A stretch of DNA of 64,000 nucleotides from Myotis daubentonii (GCF_963259705.1 NC_081861.1:66011623-66075622); one strand, 5' to 3'. Counted from the first letter of the stretch, positions 33,269-44,535 are shown. The notes: generated by a model not told the origin, from the sequence alone. Numbers and translations: made by a program.

Positions 33269-33644
33269 TATATCTGGAAGTGGTGTTTTGAGTTGGAGTA
33301 GGAGAAAAGCAAAGCAAAACATTTATTGTGCTTAATCTGTCAAGCATAATGGAAAACCATTCACAAACTTCTATATACTGAAAGTTTGTGTTCCCCTTAA
33401 ATTTATATATTGAAACCCTAATCCTCAATGTGATGATATTTGGAGATGGGAAATTTGGGAGGTAGTTAGATTGTGAGGGTGGATGTGCACTTACAAGAAG
33501 AACCAGAGAGAGCTTGCTTCCCTTCTCTCTCTGCTCTCCACCATGTGAAGATAGAAAAAGGATATAGTCAACCAGGAAGAGAGCTCCCACCAGACACAGG
33601 ATCTGCTGGTGCCTTGATTTTGGACTTTCCAGCTTCCAGAACTA

Positions 33645-33996
33645 TCCTATATAATAAAAGGCTAATATGCAAATCAACCAAATGGCAGAACGACAGGTCA
33701 CCATGACACACACTGACCACCGGGGGAAGACGCTCAACACAGGAGTTGCCCCCTGGTGGTCAGTGTGGTCCCACAGGGGGAGCACCACTCAGCCAGAAGC
33801 CCTGAGAGAGGCTCATGGCTGGTGAGTGCAGTGGCAGTGGCGGGAGCCTCTCCCGCCTCCTTAGCCACTGCTGGCTTAGGCCCTAAGCTGTCAGTCAGAC
33901 ATCCCCTGAGGGCTGCCAGACTGTGAGAGGATACAAGCTGGGCTGAGGGACCCTACCCCCACCTGAGTCCACAAATTTCATGCACGAGGCCTCTAG
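33645..33996 (+). mobile_element. HeliBat Helitron H6 nested in a MaLR LTR
   Basis: The 352-bp element starts TCCTATATAATAAAAGGC and ends 'acaaatttcatgcacgagg' plus CCTCTAG, exactly between an A and a T of the LTR. Removing it rejoins the LTR cleanly. Body as in H2, including a CTCF-like core on the minus strand at 33747-33759. Confidence 0.96.
33717..33759. promoter_or_regulatory. CTCF-core-like motifs in HeliBat H6
   Basis: The minus-strand core CCACCAGGGGGCA at 33747-33759 is intact. Its plus-strand partner at 33717-33729 (CCACCGGGGGAAG) is degraded. Confidence 0.45.
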
Positions 33997-34076
33997 TGAG
34001 TAATAAGTGTTTGTTATTTAAGCTACTCACATTATGGTGATTCTGTCATAGCAGCCCAAACTGACTAAGACACATA

Positions 34077-34255
34077 CATTATGTCATTTAATACTCACAA
34101 CAAAACTCAGTGAAGTTTGTCTTGTTATTAAGACCATTTAGGATAAAGTAACTGAAGCATAGAGATCTTTAATAGCATGTCCAGCATCACACAATTAGAT
34201 TGCCAGGTTGCACATGTAACATGAGCTCCAGCCCATATGACCTCTGAATCAAGCC
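34077..34255 (-). mobile_element. MIR SINE, reverse
   Basis: Antisense MIR: 'atgtcatttaatactcacaa', 'gataaagtaactgaagcata' and 'catcacacaattagattgcc' follow the MIR order. Diverged. Confidence 0.75.
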
Positions 34256-34670
34256 AACCCAAGAAGAAAGTTTAACAACCATAGGCACCTTTTCCAAATA
34301 ATGTCTGATAAGTTCTTTTTTAACTTAAAGTGATAACCACTCCCAACTCTTCCACTAAGTTAAGATAACATTAATATTGAAATTAAAAGATAAGTCAGAG
34401 CATGGTTGTCACCAGTGGGTGTTTTTTACTCATAAGAGTTTAAAGTTAGTGTGTCTAACATCTTTGAGGGCAGAAACAGGTTCAATCACACAGAAAAAAT
34501 AATGTATTGAGTACTCATTTTATTCACAGCCTTATTATTAGCCCTGTTGGAAAGAATTAATGTATGTATACATGCAGTTTGCACTTGTTTGTATACATTC
34601 AACCTATTTGACTGAGTGAAAACTTTTGGAAACATTTCCCAAATATCTGTTTCCTTTTAAGGCACTAAAA

Positions 34671-34896
34671 TTGTGCTATCCAATATTGTAGCCCCGAGGA
34701 ATACTGGGCGATTGAGTACTTGAAATGCAGCTGGTGTCACAAATGAAATAATAATATTTTGCATATATTGGGTTAAATAAAGTATATTCTTAAAATTAAT
34801 TTCATCAGTTTCTATTTATGTTGGTCTTTTAAAATGTCTACTAGAAAATGTAAAATTATGTATGTGATTTATATTATATTTCTATTGGACAGTACT
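34671..34896. mobile_element. Ancient hAT-type MITE, family uncertain
   Basis: Imperfect inverted ends 'gtgctatccaatattgtagc' and 'tctattggacagtac' enclose AT-rich sequence with 'gagtacttgaaatgcagctg'. This resembles the mammalian MITEs that begin with TGTCCAATA. Name not assigned. Confidence 0.5.
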
Positions 34897-35044
34897 ATAA
34901 CTAAAACATGATCTATAAATTTTATTTTGGTGTTGGAAGAGCAGTAATTTCATGACCGGTCCTTCCAACTGTTTTCCCCCCTCTCTCACTCTAAGCCTGC
35001 GTGGGCATGATTAAATTAGATGGTATTATTCCGTAGTATCTCTT

Positions 35045-35266
35045 TTTTTTATATATAATATATTTTATTGACTTTTTTCAGACAGGAAGGGAGAGGGATA
35101 GAGAGTTAGAAACATAGATGAGAAAGAAACATCGATCAGCTGCCTCCTGCATACCCCCCGCTGGGGATGTGCCTGCAACCAAGGTACATGCCCTTGACTG
35201 GAATCGAACCTGGGACCCTTGAATCCGCAGGCTGACGCTCTATCCACTGAGCCAAACCGGTCAGGG
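35045..35266 (-). mobile_element. VES SINE, reverse
   Basis: A complete minus-strand VES near consensus, flanked by a perfect 14-bp target duplication CCGTAGTATCTCTT at 35031-35044 and 35267-35280. The 79-codon minus frame through it is a SINE artefact. Confidence 0.97.
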
Positions 35267-35280
35267 CCGTAGTATCTCTT

Positions 35281-35915
35281 ATGCCTTGTTGAAAGACTTT
35301 GCACTCTTCATCATGTGCTGCTTTCTAGAGGATTTGCTTTTTTCTCTATTTGTTTACCACTAATCAAGAAAAGCAAGGCAGGGAGACAAGCATCTTAATT
35401 ACTTCAATTGGGTATGTATATTTTTAACAGACAAGCTGGAATTTTACATTTACTTCATTGCAGAATAGTCCTGATCCCTAAGCCAGCCTTGTTTTTTCTA
35501 GTTTATGACACAGAGTTGATTGTTCTTTCAGTTATGCCATGATTTGGTCTTGCTGTTTTGACTAATTATACACAGAACACAGTGATAATGAAAAAGAAGG
35601 AGTAATTGCTTTTGATTGACTCCTTATTCTCTTGCTTTCTCATTGGGGATGCAACACATAATATCGCTGAACAGTTTAATGTTCTTCATGTTATATTTAA
35701 TTATATTACCTTTTGGACAATAGTCAATCATATTCATTATATTGAAGAACATAACTTAGCTTAATAGATGCATAAAGATAATGGGCCAGTGTATCATTAC
35801 ATAGAGTACTTATTGAGAAGTTTGAATGTGCCAAGGACAAACATAAAGGAACACACCAATATGTCGGAAGTTTAGTGTCTGTATAAACTGGGTAAAGACA
35901 AATCTGAGTAGAAAC
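35281..35915. other. Unassigned DNA
   Basis: No gene or repeat recognised. Confidence 0.5.
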
Positions 35916-35916
35916 C

Positions 35917-36395
35917 TCAATGAAATGCACAACACATTTTAATTTGATGATTAGTGACATTGAGCATTTCTTCATGTCTCTTGGCAATTTGTAGGTCCTC
36001 TTTGGAGAAGTGTCTATTCAGATTCTCTGCCCATTTTATAATTGGATTGTTTATCTTCTTTTTGTTGAGTTGTATGAGTACTTTGTATATTTCAGAAATT
36101 AACCCCTTATCAAATGTATCCTTGGCGAATATGTTCTCCCATACAACGAGTTCCCTTTTCATTTTGATATGGGTTTCTTTTGCTGTGTAGAAGCTTTTTA
36201 GTTTCCTGTAGACCCATTTATTTTTCCTTTGTTTATCTTGCCCTAGGCGATGTGTCTGAAAATTCTGCTATGTGAGATGTGTGATATTTTGCTGCCTATA
36301 TTTTCTTATAGGATATTTATGATTTCACAACTTACATTTAAGCCTTTTTTCCATTTTGAGCTTATTTTTGTGTATGATGTAAGTTGATGGTACCA
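35917..36395 (-). pseudogene. Inverted L1 ORF2 fragment
   Basis: Minus-strand coding for post-RT ORF2, with '[20 protein letters not shown]' and '[18 protein letters not shown]' readable at 36160-36030. It forms the inverted 5' half of the L1. Stops and a missing segment near 35944 mark decay. Confidence 0.87.
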
Positions 36396-36900
36396 CCTTA
36401 CACCTGTCAGAATGGCTACCATCAATAAATCAACAAACAAATGCTGGCAAGGATGTGGAGAAAAAGAAACCCTAGTACACTACTGGTTGGAATGCAGACT
36501 GGTGCAGCCATTATAGAAAATAGTGAGGAGTTTCCTCAAAAATTAAATATCGAACCGCAATTTGATCCAGTGATCCCATTTATAAGAAAATATACTAAGA
36601 ACCCAAAAACACCAATCAGAAAGAATAAATGCACCCCTATGTCATAGCAGCACAATTTACAATAGCTAGGATCTGGAAACAGCCCAAGTACCTGTCATTT
36701 CATTAAGTGAATGGATAAGAAGGCTCTGGTAATTTATACAATGGAATACTATGCAGCTTCAAAAAAAGAAGGATCTTACCCTTTGAAACGACATGGAAGG
36801 ACCTGGAGATGATTATGCTAAGTGAAATAAGCCAGGCAGAGGAAGACAAATATCACATGATCTCACTTTTAGTGGAATCTAATGAACACAATAAAATGAT
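36396..36900 (+). pseudogene. L1 ORF2 C-terminal fragment
   Basis: Sense-strand ORF2 end with the Cys-rich region near 36440-36500 and 'TPIRKNKCTPMS' near 36610. Frameshifted several times relative to intact copies; continues into the 3' UTR. Confidence 0.87.
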
Positions 36901-37901
36901 GAATCAAATGGAACCTGAGGCACGGAAACATTGAACAGACTGGTGAATTTCTGAGGGAAGGGGGAATAGGGATGGGAAGAGGATAAACAAAGAATTTATA
37001 CACATACTAGGGCCCAGTGAATGAATTTATGCACCTTGAACTGTGGGTCGCGAGGCTGCGGTGGGCACAGGGGCGGGTCTTGGCCCATCCTCCATGTCCC
37101 TGCCTGGCCCCTCCTGCTGTGGCCCCTGGTCCCCTGTCTGCCGGCAGCCCTGCTTCTGCTGCCACCACTCCCACTCACTGATGGCGCTGGCCCCCTTGAA
37201 TCCACTGACAGCATGGAGATATTGGGACCGGTGCCAACAGTAGGTGTGAGCAGGGCTGGCACCGTCAGCAGGCGAGAGCAGTGGCTGCTGCCCTGATTGC
37301 CCCTCAGGAACAGGGCGAGGTGGAGAAGCTCTCAGGGGCAATCAGGGCTGGCAGCTGCTGCTTGCACCTGCTGATGATGCTGAGCGATAGGGACCAGTGC
37401 CAACTGCTGGCAGCAGGTACAAGCGGTGGCTCAGGTGCTAGCTGTGGGTGCGAGTGGGACCGGTGCCAGCAGTGGGTGCGAGCAGCAGCTCCAGCACTGA
37501 CAGTGGATGCAAGCGGGGCCATTGCCAGCAGTGGGTGCAAGAAGTGGCTGCCAGCCCCAATCACTCCTCAGGAGCAGGGAGAGGTGGAGAGGCCCTGAGG
37601 GGCGATCAGGGCCAGCAGCCACTGCTCGCACCCACAGATGGCGCTGAGCAATCAGGTCTGGCACTGACAGCAGGAGTGAGTGGGACAGGCACCAGCAGCA
37701 GGTGTGAGCACCAGGTGGGACTACGGCATGCGGGAGCAAAGAATTTTCAGTAACCACCAGAGGCTCACCCCAATGACAGCAACCAGCGCCCTAACCTTGG
37801 TCTGGTGTCCCCACTCACCTGCTCTACCATTCCGCTGCAGCCGACGCCCACCATGTTCTGCACTCTGCCACCTGCTGCTGATGCCCGCCATGTTCCACAC
37901 A

Positions 37902-37914
37902 CACCCCCTGGTGG
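37902..37914 (-). promoter_or_regulatory. CTCF-core-like motif in HeliBat H7
   Basis: Minus-strand CCACCAGGGGGTG. Close to the core but mismatched at its end. Confidence 0.35.
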
Positions 37915-37995
37915 TCAGCGCATGTCATAGAGACCAGTTGTTCAGTTGTTTGGATGTTCGGTTGTTCTGCTGTTTGGTCTATTTGCATATTGGGG

Positions 37996-37999
<4 letters not shown>

Positions 38000-38037
<38 letters not shown>
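38000..38037. repeat. (TA)n microsatellite at the HeliBat H7 5' end
   Basis: A pure TA run where the Helitron 5' terminus (TCTCTATATAAAA in the sister copy) should be, so it likely grew from that AT-rich end. Confidence 0.95.
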
Positions 38038-38040
<3 letters not shown>

Positions 38041-38191
38041 TTTCCCAAGGACATAGACAATAGGGTAATGAAGGTCTGGGGTGGGGCAGGAACCAGGGGT
38101 TTGGGAGGGAAGGAGGAAAAAAGGGGGACATCTGTAATACTCTCAGCAATAAAGACAAAAAAGAAAAGAATAGCTCCATGAAATATTGTCG

Positions 38192-38352
38192 CATAGTGGT
38201 TAAGATTATGGACTTTGGAGTCAAAATCATATAAGTAATGGGATCTACCTCTAAATTTTATTGTAAAGTTTAAATGAGACAATGCATGTAATGAGGTATA
38301 CAAAGCATAACATCTGGCCAAAATGTATTGCTTATTCAATGTTAATTATTAT
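38192..38352 (+). mobile_element. MIR SINE fragment
   Basis: Sense MIR head 'gcatagtggttaagattatg' followed by 'gactttggagtcaaaatcat', then a weakly matching 3' part. Confidence 0.7.
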
Positions 38353-39469
38353 TATTGAGTGAAGGAGAACATGGATATAATACATTTGAAACTATATAAT
38401 GTGATCAAATCAGGACTAATTGGTTAGCAGTAAATAGCTTCACTTTGAAATAAATATATCTAAAATAATTCTTTTAATTCCTATGTTATAGATCCTGAAA
38501 AATACAACCCAAGACCTGATTATTCACTTACTTATAGTGTTCTCTATTTGATTAATCTTTCTTTGTCTATTTTTCAGTCTTTAGGAAGCATCTTAAGAAA
38601 CATGCTAGGCATACAAGAGAGGTATCACAACCAGGTATTAGTATGTGGTGATAACCTCCTGAATTCGATTCAAAAGAGTAAAACTGTCCAGCCTAACTCT
38701 TAACCTAAATGGATGTTCTGTAATCCTGCAACTTGTATGTACACCCATCTTACTTACTGTAAACAATTCCCATGTGAGGGATTTGACAGCCTCATTTACA
38801 AGCTTACAAGCTTGTTCAGTGTTAGAGCTCCCTGCCAGTCAAGATATTGTTTCTGTTTTGTTAAATTCTGGACTTGAAGAAAGAAATGTATCATTTAATA
38901 TTCTTCTTTTTCCATCCAAATATCTTGTCCTTTCACTACACGTCTTTCTTGCTGTGTTTAATACATTTTCTGACTAGTTTCCTATGCTTTGCTTTTTTAA
39001 AAATCTTCTATTATCTAAACCATCTTATTGGATTTCATTCATATTTCCTTTGTTTTTGAGAGTCAACATATAATATTCAATATCCCTCATTCTTAAATAA
39101 TGTAAATAAATTTCTAGTATATTTCAGAATTTTAGTACAGAAAGGAGAAAATAAAATAAAATAGTGAGAAAAAAACAGCTGTATTAAAGAACATTTGTTA
39201 TATCTGGTGTATAAAATTCAATATGAGAACAATAATAGATGTATAAAAAGAAAGTTTATTTTTTAGGGTTCTAAAACAAACAAAAAAACTGAGAGGAACT
39301 TGATTACAAATCAAGTTATTAAAATGAGTAAATATTTTTTCTTCCCTATGCATAGGTCAAATCCATATAAAAATAACTCAGACTATTGAAACCTTTACAG
39401 TTCATTGTAATTTCACAGCATTGAACTTAGTTTGCAACAAGCAGGATAATGTGAGGATCTTATATGATA
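38353..39469. other. Unassigned AT-rich DNA
   Basis: About 1.1 kb without a recognised gene or repeat. The short frames at 38774-39059 show no family features. Confidence 0.5.
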
Positions 39470-39838
39470 ATAGAGGCCTGGTGCACAAAATTCGTGCATG
39501 GGGGTGGGGGTCCCTCAGCCTGGCCTGCACCCTCTCCAATCCGGGACCCTTCAGGGTATGTCCGACATCCCCCTCGCAATCCAGGACCACTGGCACCAAA
39601 CTGCTCACCTGCCTGATGGTCTGGTCTCCCCTAACCACTCTCCCTTCCAGCCTGATTGCCCCTAACTGCTCTCCCCTGCTGGCCTGATCTCCCCTAACTG
39701 CTCTCCCATGCCAGCCTGATTGCCCTGAACTCCCTCTGCCTTGGCCCCCACCACTGTGGCTTTGTCCGGAAGGACATCCAGAAGGATGTCCTGAAGACAT
39801 CTGGTCCAATTAGCATATTACCCTTTTATTAGTATAGA
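39470..39838 (-). mobile_element. HeliBat Helitron H8
   Basis: Minus-strand element: hairpin 'gtgcacaaaattcgtgcat' near 39481 at the 3' end, whose terminal CTAG has become ATAG, and 5' end TCTATACTAATAAAAGGG at 39838 before a host A. The interior has a few 'gcctgatctcccctaactgc' units, the seed of the larger array in H10. Confidence 0.92.
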
Positions 39839-40022
39839 TATTTTCCTTTCATATTGTATGAAAAACTTTCTCTGGTTATTGGTATTTATCTAATAATAGG
39901 ATTTAAGCTATATTTATTACTGTTACCATAAAAATAGGAAATATTTCTATTAAATTCAAACTAAATCAGAAATGTTAATATATGGGTTTTAAGCTCAGGT
40001 GAGTGATTAGGTATATTAAATA
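39839..40022. other. Unassigned AT-rich spacer
   Basis: A short unique-looking spacer between two HeliBats. Confidence 0.5.
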
Positions 40023-40646
40023 CTAGAGGCCTGGTGCATGATATTTGTGCACTGAGGGGGTGTCACTCAGCCCAGCCTGCACCCTCTCCAATCTGGGACC
40101 CCTTGGGGGATGTCTGACTGTGGGATTGGGCGTAAACTGGCAGTCGGACATCCCTCTCACAATCCGGGACTGCTGGCTCTTAACTGCTTGCCTGCCTGAC
40201 TCCCTAATTGACCCTAATTGCTTCTGCCTGCCAGCCTGATTGATGCCTAACTACTCCCCTGCCAGCCCAATTGCCCCTAACTGCCCTCCCTTGCTGGCCT
40301 GGTCCCCCCCCCCAACAGCCCTCTTCTGTAGGCCTAGTCCCCCCAACTGCCCTCCCCTGCCAACCTAGTCACCCCTAAATGTCCTCCCCTGCATGCTTAT
40401 TCGCCCCCAACTGCCCTCCCTTGCTGGCCATCTTGTGGTGGCCATTTTGTGATGACATGGGGGTGGCCATCTTGTGACCACATGGGGGTGGCCAGCTTTT
40501 GACCACATGGGCACGGCCATCTTGTGACCATAGGGGCACTGCCATGTTGTGACTTCATGGGAATGGCCATCTTGTGACTACTTGGGGGCCCATCTTGTGT
40601 GAGGGCTTGATGGTCAATTTGCATATTACCTCTTTATTATATAGGA
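40023..40646 (-). mobile_element. HeliBat Helitron H9
   Basis: Minus strand: 3' end CTAGAGGCCTGGTGCATG at 40023 with A before it, 5' end TCCTATATAATAAAGAGG at 40646 followed by T. The interior holds first the 'ctaactgccctcccctgc' type of repeat and then a separate array of 'ggccatcttgtgaccacatg' units. Confidence 0.94.
40428..40605. repeat. Minisatellite of about 30 bp inside HeliBat H9
   Basis: Six or seven units of the form GGCCATCTTGTGACCACATG plus a G-rich linker. The resulting minus-strand frame (about 75 codons) is an artefact. Confidence 0.9.
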
Positions 40647-41565
40647 TATAGTAAAAATTTTGTTCTTCTGATAGTTTTTCATACTTTTGATAAATTAACC
40701 AAAATAAGCAAGTAATGCCTATGTAACATAAAAACTGCATCTCTGTCTCATATATCATTTGTCTTGAAATTATAATCTATTATTTTAGTCTAATGGAATT
40801 ATAATGTTTCAAAATGCTACATTGATCTCAGCATCCCCAACCAATTAAACTTTTATTATGAGTTAATCATCAATGACAATTTTCCACTGAGAAGTCATTC
40901 CAGTCCTAATATTTTCAGTATCCAAAAAAATGATAAACTTTTTTCCATAATTATCAGGAGAATATATGGACTCTTCACTAACCATTTCTTTGCTACATTT
41001 TAATGTTATCTAGTTGAGTGGTTATAGTAAGTGATACTATGACCTTTCCCACATGATCTTTTTTAACCAGAAATATTTCTCAGTTGAATAAAAATATTTT
41101 TATAGCATTAATAAAATTTGATTTTTTTTTTTAAATTTGATGTTTTAAATACATGGAAGACATCATTGCAATTTATTGAATGTATTCGGTCATTATTCAA
41201 TATGTAAAGCAAATAATCATAAAAAGTTGTGATGAAATGTATCTTTACTTCATCATCAGTTATATTATAACAAGTCATTCATTCCAATGTTTGTTTTATT
41301 TTTTGGATCCTCATTGATTAACAGTGATTATTGGACAGCATTGACAAGTGTCATACATGTCTGTGCTTGGGCTCCAGGGTTCAATTACCCCAAATATCAA
41401 CCACATAATATATACATTTTTTCTACTTTTTTTAAAAAAAATTAGGACAGCTATTATCCTCTCATGCTATAAATTTAGAGGAAGTACTTTTGTAAATATT
41501 TGCAACAGGTTAATTAAATTCTAAACCTAGAATTTTCTATTTTAAGAACTCAATGATTATTTCCT
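40647..41565. other. Unassigned AT-rich DNA
   Basis: No gene or confident repeat. Confidence 0.5.
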
Positions 41566-41569
41566 ACTT

Positions 41570-41672
41570 ACAAGGTACCAAGCTATGCCTTTGACTCAGT
41601 GTTATCACATTTGATCCTCACAAGGATCCTAGAAAGTATGTACTGGTATAAACCTCATTTACAGATGAAAAC
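41570..41672 (-). mobile_element. MIR SINE fragment, reverse
   Basis: 'cacatttgatcctcacaagg' followed by 'aacctcatttacagatgaaa' is the antisense MIR core. Short. Confidence 0.75.
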
Positions 41673-42597
41673 TATTTTAAGCCTGCCTTATCCTTTCTGA
41701 ACATCCCAAATACTTAAAACATAAAATTATCTAAAAATGTGTTTTTATCTCAAACATCATGATTCCCAGTATCTTTCTAAAATCAATGAATTGTGCATGT
41801 CCAACACATTTTACCTTTTCATTAGAGCATATACTCTCATCTTTGTTTTGCCTTCTGTACTCTTCAAGATCTACCAGAAAAAAAATTACAACTGTAGTCA
41901 TAAAATAAACAAGCAAACCGTGGGAAAACATTGTTATTTCATAGGACAGTGGTATGAGTTAAGGCAGACCTTCTTTGATTGGTTTTCACCTTCATGTTTA
42001 TTAAAGGTAAAGCAAAGTCTGAATTTAACTTTAACAATCTTTAGTATCCTTAACCAATGTCACCCCAATAAATTTAATAAAAAATAGCCTTCTTAATATA
42101 TACCAAATGTTAAGGGTAATAATTAATAAGATTCTCTCCCTTTATGTTTGGCTCAGGTCAGCCTTCAGATATTCATGCTGGATCAAACTTGAGGTAATTT
42201 GTGCCCCACCAAGAATTAGTCATTGGCATTCTTGTCCATCTCCTACTCAGTGCCATTCCCAGTCACCTTCTCCTTCCCTGATGGGGTACTCGTAAGAACA
42301 TGAAGATTCCTGTACCTCATCACATATTTACTGAAACCACCTCTGGGAATTGGGTCCAGATTAATACATATGTGTTTTACTCATCCTCAGGTGATTCTCA
42401 TGCATGACATCTTTTGGAATCACTTCTCTAGAGAATATTAACCAGGAGACAGAATCAGGATCACTGATAGTAAGTTCCACTTCAAGAATGGAAATTTCAA
42501 ACCTAGATCACTCTCTTACTATGATCAAGTCACCCCTGAAAGAAATTCTCTGCCAGGGGTCCATTTTCACTCAGGATTTTGTAAATCATAAACATTA
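41673..42597. other. Mostly unassigned; old L1 and MER20-like scraps
   Basis: A short L1 3' terminus ('taaccaatgtcaccccaata' then AATTTAATAAAAAA) lies at 42051-42087 on the plus strand. A MER20-like stretch ('cctcaggtgattctcatgca') lies near 42330-42420. The 116-codon frame at 41737-42087 has no recognisable family. Confidence 0.5.
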
Positions 42598-43853
42598 CTA
42601 GAGGCCCGGTGCACAAAATTCATGCTCAGGGAAGGGGGTTCCCCTCAGCCCAGCCTGCATCCTCTCCAAACCGAGACTCCTCAGGGGATGTCCAATTGCC
42701 AGCAGTTAGACATCCCTCTTACAATCCTGACTGCTGGCTCCTAATTTCTCACCTGCCTGCCTGATCACCCCTAACTATCCACCCCTGCCTGCCTGATAGC
42801 CCCTCACTGCCTCTGTGTGCTGGCCTGATCACCTCTAACTGCCTCCCCAGCTGGCCTGGTTGCCCCTAACTGCCCCCTCCCTGCTGGAGTGGTCTCTCCT
42901 AACTGCCCCCACCCACCTGCCTGGTCACCCCTTACTGCCACCACTGCCTGCCTGGTTGCCCTCAGCTGCCTGCCCCCCGCCGGCCTAGTTGACCCTCACT
43001 GCCTCCCCTGCCAGCCTAATTGCCTGTAACTGCCTCCCCTGCTGGCCTGGTCACCCCTAACTGCCCTCTGCTGCTGGCCAGGTCACCCCCAACTGCCCCT
43101 TCCCTGACAGCCTGGTCACTCTTCACTGCCTCCCCACTGGCCTGGTCACCTCTTACTTCCCCCCTGCTGGCCTGGTTACCCACAACTGCTCCCTCTGCCA
43201 GCCTGGTCACCTCTAACTGCCCCCCGCTGGCCTGGTCCCCCCAATTGCCCCACTGTCAGCCTAGTTGCCCCTCACTGGTCCCCCAGCCAGCCTAATCACC
43301 TCTAACTGCCTCCCCTGCCAGCCTGGTCACACCTAACTGCCCTCTTCTGCTGGCCAGATGGCCCCCAACTACTCCCTCCCTGCCAACCTTGTTGCTCCTA
43401 ATTGCCCCCCCCCCGCCCCTGCTGGCCTGGTCACCCCTTACTACCTCCCCGCCAACCTGGTCACTCCTAACTTTCCCCTCCTCCCCCGCTGGCCTGGTCA
43501 CTGCTTAATGCCACCCCTGCCAGCCTGGTTGCCCCCAACTGCCCCCCTCAGCTGGCCTGGTTTTCCCTAATTGCCCCCCCCCCGCCAGCCTGGTTGCCCC
43601 TAGCTGTACCCCTCTGCTGTCCTGGTCACCCCTCACACCTCCCCCCCCCGCTGGCCTGGTCACCCCATACAGCCTGCTGTTCAGTCATTTGGTCGTCCCT
43701 CACTAAACCACCTGCTGGCCTGGTCGGCCCACGCAACCTGCTCATTCAGTAGTTTGGTCATCCCTCACTAACCCTCCTGCAGGCCTGGTCGTAGGCAGCC
43801 ATCTTATGAGGGTATGAGGGTTAATTTTCATTTTACCTCTTTATTATATAGGA
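42598..43853 (-). mobile_element. HeliBat Helitron H10, expanded by a minisatellite
   Basis: Minus-strand HeliBat of 1,256 bp. The 3' end CTAGAGGCCCGGTGCAC lies at 42598 after a host A, and the 5' end TCCTATATAATAAAGAGG at 43853 before T. Nearly all of the extra length over H8 and H9 is tandem repeat. Frames over it read as Arg/Gly/Asp or Pro/Thr/Leu repeats and are not genes. Confidence 0.94.
42740..43690. repeat. Large minisatellite inside HeliBat H10
   Basis: More than twenty diverged units based on 'ctggcctggtcacccctaac' plus TGCCTCCCCTGC, with lengths of roughly 30-40 bp. The same unit occurs in only a few copies in H8 and H9. Confidence 0.93.
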
Positions 43854-44305
43854 TGATTTAAATTATGTCAAATTTTAGAAAATCTTAACTTGTGATTTAA
43901 GAAATGAGGGGAAAATGTAGATAAATTAATGTGTAGAATGCATTATTGATTATATTGTTCATCTCAATTCGAGTTTGGATAGCAATGGTTTAAAGAAGTC
44001 TTCAGACATCTCCACTTTAGTTATTCAAGAAGTCTGACGCCCATCACTTAAACTTGGAACGAAGTTCTCATCTCTGGAAAACCTAGCAAATGTTTTTGAA
44101 TAATCTGCTCCAACAGTTTGTGTCAGGGCATCCTTATGAGAATGAACTAATCTTAGCCTCATGTTGAAGGCAATGCAACTCAGTGGTAGTAGATTAAATA
44201 AGGTCACTTGGTTTTAGTTGATAAGCTATTTTGAGGTTGTTTATAGCTGAAATAAGTATGATAAAAAGTGCCAGTTGTTATTACACATAATAATAATAAT
44301 GATAA
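43854..44305. other. Unassigned DNA
   Basis: No gene or repeat recognised. Confidence 0.5.
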
Positions 44306-44310
44306 CTTTT

Positions 44311-44535
44311 AGTGTTTATTATATATCAGCCAGTTCTTAGTATTTTACATGGATAATTATTATGTTCTTACACACCATGAGGCATATACTGTTTTCATTT
44401 CTATGCTGCAGTTGAAAAACAAAAACAAAAAACACCTGAGACTTGTGGAAGGTATTTAAGTTGCCCTTGATTATAGAAATGGCAAGTAACAGAGTCTGGT
44501 TGAAATTGAATCCACTTAATCACTCTGCTAAAATG
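44311..44535 (-). mobile_element. MIR SINE, reverse
   Basis: Antisense MIR signs: 'tagtgtttattatatatcag', 'ggataattattatgttctta', 'tggcaagtaacagagtctgg', 'aatccacttaatcactctgc'. Diverged, with an A-rich insertion in the middle. Confidence 0.72.

Larger units (their letters stand above)
33370..34072 (+). mobile_element. MaLR LTR (MST/MLT1-like) split by HeliBat H6
   Basis: Sense LTR text: 'ttggagatgggaaatttggg', 'agagagcttgcttcccttc', 'tttggactttccagcttcca', then after H6 'gtgtttgttatttaagctac' and the end CTGACTAAGACA. Solo or truncated; no internal sequence. Confidence 0.87.
37007..38037 (-). mobile_element. HeliBat Helitron H7 nested in L1
   Basis: Minus-strand member of the H5 subfamily. 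The 3' end CTAGGGCCCAGTG lies at 37007, with a degraded hairpin. The 5' end has turned into a TA microsatellite at 38000-38037. The interior is GC-rich with repeated 'tgccagcagtgggtgcgagc' units. It carries a CTCF-like core near its 5' end. The frames of 60-127 codons here are composition artefacts. Confidence 0.88.
35927..38173. mobile_element. 5'-inverted L1 (twin-priming type), split by HeliBat H7
   Basis: From about 35934 to 36395 the L1 ORF2 sequence is antisense; from about 36395 it switches to sense at nearly the adjoining ORF2 position and continues to the 3' UTR and 'gtaatactctcagcaataaa' near 38130-38150. The near-matching flanks CTCAATGAAAT (35916-35926) and CTCCATGAAAT (38174-38184) look like its target duplication. 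HeliBat H7 at 37007-38037 interrupts the 3' UTR. Coding is broken. Confidence 0.85.

Noticed and set aside
42740..43690. Regularly spaced repeats resembling a CRISPR array
   Set aside because: Units are diverged, directly abutting and lie inside a vertebrate Helitron; there are no unique spacers or cas genes.
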